Positions 52,234-61,252 of a stretch of 64,000 nucleotides of DNA are shown piece after piece. The stretch spans positions 16,970 to 80,969 of the forward strand of contig DATHVP010000082.1 of assembly GCA_035461245.1 (NCBI GenBank), written 5' to 3'. The translations under genes and the position numbers were made by a program. The notes under the pieces were generated by a model, which saw nothing but the letters and a program-made list of their open reading frames with translations, made no database searches and had not been told where the DNA came from. The stretch's first letter is position 1, and each line of letters begins with the position of its first letter. Source of the DNA: SH-MAG3 sp035461245. Lineage in GTDB: Bacteria; Gemmatimonadota; Gemmatimonadetes; Longimicrobiales; RSA9.

Positions 52234-52542
52234 CTACTGAATGTCCATGCTGCGTTCCGACAGCTTCTCGTTGACCGCAGTCCACACTTCCGCCATGTGG
52301 TCCACGTCCCGGCTGTGGACCTCCACGTAGTGACGGAGATCGTCTTCGGTGACGTTGTGCTGCTCGAGGATGCGGGCCTTGATCTCGTCGAATTCCCCGG
52401 GCTCGCCCCGTGTCCTGGCCGCTGCCTCGCGGAGTTCGGCGACAATGGAAACGAACTGGTCCCGGTCCACGGCCGTGACGCCGTCATTGCGGGCGCAGGA
52501 GACGGAGAGCAGCGTGGCGAATGCCAGCAGGAAATGTTTCAT
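52234..52542 (-). CDS. Small lipoprotein, DUF4296-like helix bundle
   Basis: 102 residues from ATG 52542 (longer readings are not signal-like). Lipobox SVSC with Cys17, then a helical domain (FVSIVAELREAAARTR, FDEIKARILEQHNVTEDDLRHYVEVHS). This resembles small lipoproteins of the DUF4296 kind by layout only. Divergent from the M14 peptidase. Confidence 0.62.
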   Translation of the reverse strand: MKHFLLAFATLLSVSCARNDGVTAVDRDQFVSIVAELREAAARTRGEPGEFDEIKARILEQHNVTEDDLRHYVEVHSRDVDHMAEVWTAVNEKLSERSMDIQ

Positions 52543-52607
52543 GGCGAACATTGTCGCACGGTGGCGCTCCTGCCGACAGGGGTGGCCGGCCTGCACCCGG
52601 GCGCCGC

Positions 52608-52637
52608 TTGTCCCGGTGGCGCCTCGAAAGGTATTCT
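52608..52637 (+). promoter_or_regulatory. Candidate promoter for M14 peptidase gene
   Basis: TTGTCC (52608-52613), 18-nt spacer, TATTCT (52632-52637); each hexamer 4/6. Confidence 0.4.
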
Positions 52638-52676
52638 GTCGCGTCTGCATGAACTGACACTCCGGAGATGATCGTC

Positions 52677-55250
52677 ATGTCCTCTAGGCTACCTCGTACC
52701 ACGGCGGTACGCATCCGGTCCCTCGTCCGGGTTCCGGCGTTGGCCATGCTGCTGCTCCTGGCGGCCGCCGGTCCTGTGCATGCCCAGGCGGTGCCATCAC
52801 CGGAGCAGGTGCTGGGCTACGGCATTGGCGAGCGCTTCACGGACCACGCCGGCGTGGTCCGCTACATGGAGGCCCTGGCCGCGGCGGTGCCGGAGATGGT
52901 GCGGGTGGAGCGGTATGGCGAGTCGGTGGAAGGGCGCGCGCTGGTGCAGGTCACGATTGCCCGGCCGGATCACCTGAGCCGGCTGGACGAGATCCTGACG
53001 CTGAACCGGATGCTGGCGGACCCGTCCACGCCGGCGGCCCGGGGCAGGGATGTGGTCGCGAGCAACCCCGCCATCGTCAAGTTCAGCTACGGCATCCACG
53101 GCAATGAGAGTTCGTCCAGCGAGGCGGCCATGTGGACGGCGTGGGACCTGGTCCGGGGCGCGTCGGAGGTGGCCGGCGTGCTGGACAGCGTCGTCGTGGT
53201 CATTGACCCCGTGGCAAACCCGGACGGCCGTGACCGCTACGTCAACTATTACCGTCAGGCAGTGGGCGCCACCCCGAACCCGGACCCGGAAGCGCGTGAG
53301 CACTGGGAGCCGTGGCCGGGCGGCCGGTTCAACCACTACCTGTTCGACCTGAACCGGGACTGGGCGTGGGCGACACAGCAGGAGACGCAGGCGCGGCTGG
53401 CGACGTGGCAGCGCTGGACGCCGCAGGTGCACGTGGACTTCCACGAGATGAGCTACACATCCAACTACTTCTTCTTCCCCGCGGCGGAGCCCATCAGTCC
53501 CATGTACCCCAGGCATACCAGGGAGTGGGGCGAGTACTTCGGCGCGGCCAACGCGGCGGCGTTCGACCAGCACGGCTGGCCCTATTTCACCGGCCAGAGC
53601 TACGACCTGTTCTACCCGGGCTACGGCGACTCGTGGCCGAGCCTGCTGGGGGCCATCGGCATGACCTACGAGCAGGCGGGCAGCGGCCGGGCGGGACTGA
53701 CCATCCGCCAGCCGGATGGGCAGTACCTGTCGCTGACGCAGCGGGCCACGCAGCACCGGACGTCCGGCAACGCCACGCTCAGGGCCACCGCCGCCCGGCG
53801 CGGTGAACTGCTGGACAGCTTCCTCCAGTTCCACCAGACCATGGGCCAGGGCCTGCCGGACGTGGTGCTGGTGCCGGCCTCGCCGGGACGGGCCCGGGCG
53901 CTGCTGGAGCTGCTGGAGCGGCAGGGGATCCGCGTGGAGCAGGCCAGCCGCGCGTTCCGCGCCGACGGCACGCCGCACCACGGCTTCGATCGCCGGGCAG
54001 AGTACCCGGCTGGCAGCCTGCTGGTGCGGGCCCGGCAGCCCCGTGGGCTGCTGGCGGTGACACTGCTCCAGCCGGAAACGGTGCTGGACGCCACCTATTC
54101 CTACGACATCAGCGCGTGGTCGCTCCCCTTCGCCTACGGCGTGGAGGCGCACAGCGTCAATCGCGTGCCCGACGCGGGCTGGGCGACGGCGTCGCCGGCC
54201 AGCGCACCGGCGCGCCACGGTACCGGCGCACCGGAAGCCGGCGCCTTCGGGATGCTGGCGGCGCCCGGCTTCGATGCCTGGCCTGTCGTCGTCCGGTACC
54301 TCCAGGACGGCGGCCGTGTCCGCGTGCTCAATGCGCCGTTCACGGTGGAGGGGCGCGAGTGGCCTGCGGGCACCCTGTTCTTCCCCCGCCAGGGCGTGGA
54401 GGACTTTGCGGACAGGATCCGGGCGGCCGGCGTGCACGAGATCGCCTCACCGGTCGCCACCGGCCGGGTGTCGGCCGGGTTCGACCTGGGGACCGGTTCG
54501 TCGCAGAACATCACGCTGCCCCGTGTGGCGCTGGTGGGCGGCGACGGCACCTCCACCACCTCCCTGGGTGCCCACTGGTTCTTCCTGGAGCAGACGCTGC
54601 GCATCCCGTTCACCATGCTGCCGCCGGACCGCGTCGCGTCCGCGGACCTGGCGGAGTACGACGTGGTGATCCTGCCGGACATGGGACGCACCGCCCTCGG
54701 CGAGCGCGGCAATACTGCGCTCCGGGAATGGACGCAGCGAGGCGGCACGCTCATCGCCACCGGCAGCGGGGCCCGGGGCGCGGGCGCCGACATTGCCGAG
54801 GTGAAGCTCCGGGAGACGCCCCGGGAATCCGACGCCGAACGCCTGGAACGGGCACTCCTGGGGAGGGAGGCCCGACAACTCGACCGCTGGGAGGCCCAGG
54901 TGCCAGGTGCCATCCTGTCGGTCAACCTGGACACCGCACACCCGCTGGCCTTCGGCGCCGGCATTGACGGCAACCCGGGCCGCCTGTTCGCACTGCACAG
55001 CGGCGCACAGGTCTTCGAGCCCGACCCCAATTTCGAGACCGTCGGCTACTTCGACGCTGAGCTCGACCGCGTTTCAGGCGTCATCACCCGTCGCAGCCTG
55101 GACCGGCTCCAGCAGGGCTCGTGGCTGGCCATGAAGCGCATGGGCTCGGGCCGCGCCATCCTGTTCATCGATGACCCGGTGTTCCGGCACTTCTGGTATT
55201 CGACGTTCCAGGCGTACGCGAATGCGATCATGGTCGGTCCGGCTCTGTGA
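52677..55250 (+). CDS. Secreted M14-family zinc carboxypeptidase-like protein
   Basis: 857 residues. ATG 52677 was chosen because GGAG (52664-52667) lies 9 nt before it and directly abuts the earlier ATG 52668. Signal peptide (LAMLLLLAAAGPVHAQA). Catalytic domain: zinc HxxE in GIHGNESSSSEAA (near residues 141-144), DPVANPDGRDRYV, FDLNRDWAWATQ, and the third zinc ligand in VHVDFHEMSYTSNYFF. The large C-terminal part holds a class I glutaminase-like or adhesion-type domain (VVILPDMGRTALGE, LIATGSGARGAG). Periplasmic or secreted peptidase. Confidence 0.9.
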   Translation: MSSRLPRTTAVRIRSLVRVPALAMLLLLAAAGPVHAQAVPSPEQVLGYGIGERFTDHAGVVRYMEALAAAVPEMVRVERYGESVEGRALVQVTIARPDHLSRLDEILTLNRMLADPSTPAARGRDVVASNPAIVKFSYGIHGNESSSSEAAMWTAWDLVRGASEVAGVLDSVVVVIDPVANPDGRDRYVNYYRQAVGATPNPDPEAREHWEPWPGGRFNHYLFDLNRDWAWATQQETQARLATWQRWTPQVHVDFHEMSYTSNYFFFPAAEPISPMYPRHTREWGEYFGAANAAAFDQHGWPYFTGQSYDLFYPGYGDSWPSLLGAIGMTYEQAGSGRAGLTIRQPDGQYLSLTQRATQHRTSGNATLRATAARRGELLDSFLQFHQTMGQGLPDVVLVPASPGRARALLELLERQGIRVEQASRAFRADGTPHHGFDRRAEYPAGSLLVRARQPRGLLAVTLLQPETVLDATYSYDISAWSLPFAYGVEAHSVNRVPDAGWATASPASAPARHGTGAPEAGAFGMLAAPGFDAWPVVVRYLQDGGRVRVLNAPFTVEGREWPAGTLFFPRQGVEDFADRIRAAGVHEIASPVATGRVSAGFDLGTGSSQNITLPRVALVGGDGTSTTSLGAHWFFLEQTLRIPFTMLPPDRVASADLAEYDVVILPDMGRTALGERGNTALREWTQRGGTLIATGSGARGAGADIAEVKLRETPRESDAERLERALLGREARQLDRWEAQVPGAILSVNLDTAHPLAFGAGIDGNPGRLFALHSGAQVFEPDPNFETVGYFDAELDRVSGVITRRSLDRLQQGSWLAMKRMGSGRAILFIDDPVFRHFWYSTFQAYANAIMVGPAL

Positions 55251-55256
55251 ACGAAT

Positions 55257-55411
55257 CCGGGATCGGGATCGTAAACGTAAACGTGCAACGGGATCGGGTC
55301 GCGTCCAGGCGCCTTCCCCGATCCCGTGATTCCGCCAGTCGACACTGAACGGCCGTTGCCCGTTACCCGCAACGTTTACGTTAAACGTTTACGTTTACGA
55401 TCCGATCCCGG
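55257..55411. repeat. Large inverted repeat of AAACGT-type motifs upstream of clpB
   Basis: Left arm 55257-55284 and right arm 55385-55411 are reverse complements with a single extra G. Each contains CGTAAACGTAAACGT flanked by CCGGGATCGG. The 100-bp interior holds a second inverted repeat, CGGGATCGGG (55289-55298) and CCCGATCCCG (55317-55326). Next to the right arm are further AACGTTTACG copies and the palindrome TAAACGTTTA. This could be paired operators for a looping LacI-type repressor, or a structured terminator for the peptidase gene. Confidence 0.75.
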
Positions 55412-55501
55412 GTCCGTACCTGCCATAATGGCGCGACCCGCTGGAACGCCCGTTGCCCATCTCGCCAGACGGCCAGTGGACTGAGAACAGGGGCGGGAAC
55501 C

Positions 55502-58144
<2,643 letters not shown>

Positions 58145-58159
58145 CGGGCAAGTCGTTCG

Positions 58160-58190
58160 GCGGGCGACGCTTGACACCCGCGTCGCCCGC
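58160..58190 (+). terminator. Terminator-like hairpin after clpB
   Basis: GCGGGCGACGC (58160-58170) pairs perfectly with GCGTCGCCCGC (58180-58190) over a 9-nt loop. Only a short TTT lies 8 nt further on. The loop contains TTGACA, which has no matching -10. Confidence 0.5.
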
Positions 58191-58306
58191 GCCGACCTTT
58201 GTATGACCGCGCGTGCGCCGTCGGTAAGCCGCGCCGTCTGCCGATCCCGGCAGCGAGGGCCTGGCGCCATCGCTTCTGCCCATTGCCCATCGCCTGGAAT
58301 ACGACT

Positions 58307-58765
58307 ATGCGGTTCAGCGCTGTTCGCCCAGCCAGCCTACTCCTGGCTGTCCTGCTGCTCATCCCTGCCTGCGCGACGAGCCCGGCACCTGCCGTCGGGC
58401 CGGAGCCGGAATTCGCCGCCGTCATGACCGTGGAGCGCTTCCTCACTGCGGCGAACCAGAACGACCTGGACACCATGGCCGCCCTGTTCGGCAACCGGGA
58501 GGGCTCCATCACCCGGACGTGGAGCAAGCGCGAACAGGACGAGCGGATGTTCCTGCTGGCCTCTCTGCTGCGCCACTCGGACTATGCCGTGGTGGGCGAG
58601 CAGATCGTGCCCGGCCGCCGTGATGAGGCCACGCAGCTCAACGTACGCGTCGTGGTCGCGTCGGGACCGGTCCAGGTCCCGTTCACGATGGTGCGGTCGC
58701 GGGGGCAGTGGCTGGTGGAGCAGGTCGGCATCGAGAATATCACACGGGGCCGGACCCAGCCGTAG
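58307..58765 (+). CDS. Predicted lipoprotein, unknown
   Basis: 152 residues from ATG 58307. Signal with lipobox IPAC (Cys21), then an NTF2/DUF4878-like small domain (TVERFLTAANQNDLDTMAALFG, a final strand GQWLVEQVGIENI). The layout suggests a cone-shaped NTF2-like fold, but no catalytic residues are evident. Convergent with the epimerase gene. Confidence 0.7.
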   Translation: MRFSAVRPASLLLAVLLLIPACATSPAPAVGPEPEFAAVMTVERFLTAANQNDLDTMAALFGNREGSITRTWSKREQDERMFLLASLLRHSDYAVVGEQIVPGRRDEATQLNVRVVVASGPVQVPFTMVRSRGQWLVEQVGIENITRGRTQP

Positions 58766-58795
58766 CCGCAAGGGTTGCGGCCCGGGCCGCGAACA

Positions 58796-59194
58796 CTACT
58801 CTCCTACGAGTTCGACGAGGACGCCGCCGGTGCTGCGGGGGTGCAGGAACGCCACCCGATGGCCGCCCGCGCCGGGGCGCGGTACCTGATCTATGAGTTC
58901 GTAGCCGTCGGCCGCGAACCGGGCCAGGGCGACCTCCAGGTCCGGGACATGGTAGGCGATGTGGTGCAGGCCCGGGCCGCGGCGGTCCAGGAAGCGGGCG
59001 ACAGTGGAGTCCGGACCCGCGGGCTCCAGGAGTTCCAGCATGCCGGGGCCGCTGCCGATGAACACGACGTTGACCTGCTGGGCTGCGACGTGTTCCACCG
59101 GGGAACCGGCGGCGCCGGAGATGGATTCGAATAGCGGCTGCGCCGTGGCGATGGATTCCACGGCGATGGCGACGTGATGGATGGGCAGTTCCAA
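58796..59194 (-). CDS. mce: Methylmalonyl-CoA epimerase (VOC family)
   Basis: 132 residues from TTG 59194, preferred because GGAG lies 7 nt upstream; the frame extends to a GTG at 59221 with no such site. Interconverts (R)- and (S)-methylmalonyl-CoA. VOC signature: LPIHHVAIAVESIATAQPLF, GPGLHHIAYHVPDLEVAL and a C-terminal ligand Glu in VLVELVGE. No mutase or propionyl-CoA carboxylase gene is nearby, so its pathway place is inferred from family. Confidence 0.87.
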   Translation of the reverse strand: MELPIHHVAIAVESIATAQPLFESISGAAGSPVEHVAAQQVNVVFIGSGPGMLELLEPAGPDSTVARFLDRRGPGLHHIAYHVPDLEVALARFAADGYELIDQVPRPGAGGHRVAFLHPRSTGGVLVELVGE

Positions 59195-59292
59195 GGGCTT
59201 GCTCCGGCGAGTTTCTTGCACGTGAGGGACGGTCGAGAAGCTAACATATCGCGCGGCCGGGGACAGGGCGCGCTGACGACAAGGAGATGGGG

Positions 59293-59622
59293 ATGGCGGA
59301 GAACGGTCCGATCAGTGTCACCGACAGCAATTTCGGCGACGAGATCGAGAATGGCGAGGGCCTGGCGATCGTGGACTTCTGGGCGGCGTGGTGCGGCCCG
59401 TGCCGCATGGTCGCACCGGTCATCGAGCAGCTTGCGACAGAGCATGCCGGCCGCCTGAAGGTGGCGAAGGTGGATGTGGATGCGAACCAGCAGATTTCCA
59501 TGAAGTACAACATCCGCTCCATCCCGAGCATCCTGTTCTTCAAGGACGGCAAGCATATCGACACGGTGGTGGGTGCCGTGCCGAAGGCGCTCCTCGAGCG
59601 CAAGATCCAGGAGCACTCCTGA
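59293..59622 (+). CDS. trxA: Thioredoxin
   Basis: 109 residues from ATG 59293, which has AAGGAG at good spacing; the ATG at 59287 abuts that site. Classical sequence: IVDFWAAWCGPCRMVAPVIE, VDVDANQQISMKYNIRSIPS, ILFFKDGKHIDTVVGAVPK. A plausible electron donor for OsmC-type or other peroxide reductases, though not linked to one here. Confidence 0.97.
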   Translation: MAENGPISVTDSNFGDEIENGEGLAIVDFWAAWCGPCRMVAPVIEQLATEHAGRLKVAKVDVDANQQISMKYNIRSIPSILFFKDGKHIDTVVGAVPKALLERKIQEHS

Positions 59623-59629
59623 CCTCGGG

Positions 59630-59664
59630 TGCAGGGGGCACGTCCGACGGGCGAGCCCCCTGTA
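59630..59664 (+). terminator. Terminator-like hairpin after trxA
   Basis: TGCAGGGGGC pairs with GCCCCCTGTA over a 15-nt loop, followed by CTTCGTCT. Poor U-tract. Confidence 0.45.
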
Positions 59665-59705
59665 CTTCGTCTCACACCCGCCCTGCCGGGGGTTCCAAAT
59701 CTCCC

Positions 59706-60548
59706 ATGCCTGCCCTATATATCGTAAGCACCCCAATAGGGCACCTCGAGGATCTCACGTACCGCGCAGTTTCCGTCCTGGCAAGCGCTGATCGCGTCCT
59801 CGCGGAGGACACGCGCCGCACGGCAATCCTGTTTCGCCGCTACGGCATCAGCACACCGCTCGTCTCTGCGCACGAACACAACGAAGCGGCGCGCGCGGCC
59901 CGGATCGTCGAATGGCTCGATGCCGGCGAGACCCTCGCCCTGGTGTCCGACGCCGGCACGCCACTGCTCTCGGACCCCGGAGCGCGCATCGTCCGGGCGG
60001 TGCTGGATGCCGGCCACGACGTCGTGCCGATACCCGGTGCATCGGCGCTGCTGGCGGCGCTGGTGGTGGCCGGCCTGCCGGCGGAGCCATTCACGTTCTT
60101 TGGCTTCCTGCCCCGGTCCGGCGGCGCCCGGCAGGAGCGGCTCAGCGAGCTGGCGTCCCTGACGCACACGGCCGTGCTCTATGAGTCGCCGAACCGGCTG
60201 ACCGGGCTGCTGGCAGACCTGGAATCAGCCTGCGGACCGGACCGGCCGGTGGCGGTGGCCAGGGAACTGACCAAGCTGCACGAGACGGTGGTGCGAGGGA
60301 CGCTCGCCGATGTGCAGCAGCATCTGGGGCCCGGCCCGGTCCGCGGCGAGATCGTGGTCGTGCTGGGCGGTGCCATCGAGGCGCACCCCAGTCCGGACGA
60401 CGCCCGCGATCTGGCTGCCTCCCTGCTGGCGGCCGGGGAATCGCCTCGCTCGGCGGCGGGGGAACTTGCACGCCGCTTGCGCATACCGAGGAATGAAGCG
60501 TACGCCCTGGTCCTGTCACTGGCCGGGGCGACCCGAAGGAAGGAATGA
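59706..60548 (+). CDS. rsmI: 16S rRNA (cytidine(1402)-2'-O)-methyltransferase
   Basis: 280 residues from ATG 59706 (MPALYIVSTPIGHLEDLTY). SAM-dependent, tetrapyrrole-methylase-fold enzyme. AEDTRRTAILFRRYGI, LVSDAGTPLLSDPGARIV, PIPGASALLAALVVAGLP and FGFLPRSGGARQERL are diagnostic. The C-terminal helix-turn-helix-like tail (LRIPRNEAYALVLSL) is present. ATGA overlap with the next gene. Confidence 0.96.
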   Translation: MPALYIVSTPIGHLEDLTYRAVSVLASADRVLAEDTRRTAILFRRYGISTPLVSAHEHNEAARAARIVEWLDAGETLALVSDAGTPLLSDPGARIVRAVLDAGHDVVPIPGASALLAALVVAGLPAEPFTFFGFLPRSGGARQERLSELASLTHTAVLYESPNRLTGLLADLESACGPDRPVAVARELTKLHETVVRGTLADVQQHLGPGPVRGEIVVVLGGAIEAHPSPDDARDLAASLLAAGESPRSAAGELARRLRIPRNEAYALVLSLAGATRRKE

Positions 60549-61252
60549 CCGTGCGCCTGCTGACTCTCCTCCTCTTCGTCATAATGGCGACGGCTGCCCA
60601 CGCAGCCGCAACGGGAACGGGTCCGTCGGCGAACGCCGCTCTGTCATCGCGGCCCCTTACCATAGCCCAGCTCCAGTACGACGGAGGCGGCGACTGGTAT
60701 GCGAATCCGTCGGGCCTGCCGAACCTGCTGCGGGCCATCGGTGAGCGGACGGGCATGCCGGTCTCGGACCAGCCAGGGCGCACGCGCCTCACGGATCCGG
60801 GGTTGTGGACGTACCCGTTCCTGTACATGACCGGTCATGGCAACGTCCGGTTCTCGGAGGAGGAACTGGGGGTGCTGCGCCGCTATCTGCTGGCCGGCGG
60901 GTTCCTGCACGTGGACGACAACTACGGCCTGGACGAGAGTTTCCGGCGGGAGATACGGCGTTTGTTCCCGGACCGGGAGCTTCAGGAGCTACCGGCGGAT
61001 CATCCCGTGTTCCGGAGCTTCTACGAGTTTCCTGAAGGCCTGCCCAAGATCCACGAACACGACGGCAATCCGCCACAGGCGTTTGGCATCTTCGACAGGG
61101 GACGCCTCGTCGTGTTCTACAGCTATGAGACGGACCTCGGCAACGGCTGGGAGGACGCGGACCGCCACGACACACCGCCTCATCTGCGCGAAGCGGCGCT
61201 GCGCATGGGGGTCAATCTCTTCGTCTATGCCCTGTCCCAGGTGGTATCATGA
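60545..61252 (+). CDS. DUF4159 secreted protein
   Basis: 235 residues with signal peptide (LLTLLLFVIMATAAHAAA). DUF4159 signature: IAQLQYDGGGDWYANPSGLPNLLRAIGE (in pieces), LYMTGHGNVRFSEEELGVLRRYL, GGFLHVDDNYGLDESFRREI and FPDRELQELPADHPVF. In many bacteria this domain accompanies MoxR-type ATPases and DUF58 and DUF4175 proteins; here DUF4175 follows directly. Function unknown, perhaps a glutaminase-like surface module. Confidence 0.85.
   Translation: MTVRLLTLLLFVIMATAAHAAATGTGPSANAALSSRPLTIAQLQYDGGGDWYANPSGLPNLLRAIGERTGMPVSDQPGRTRLTDPGLWTYPFLYMTGHGNVRFSEEELGVLRRYLLAGGFLHVDDNYGLDESFRREIRRLFPDRELQELPADHPVFRSFYEFPEGLPKIHEHDGNPPQAFGIFDRGRLVVFYSYETDLGNGWEDADRHDTPPHLREAALRMGVNLFVYALSQVVS

Noticed and set aside
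55412..55501. CIRCE/HrcA operator or sigma-32 promoter for clpB
   Set aside because: No TTAGCACTC/GAGTGCTAA pair and no clear heat-shock -35/-10 found; CATAAT at 55424-55429 lacks a -35 at proper spacing.
58171..58176. TTGACA as a promoter for the lipoprotein gene at 58307
   Set aside because: It is the loop of the post-clpB hairpin and no -10 lies 16-19 nt downstream.
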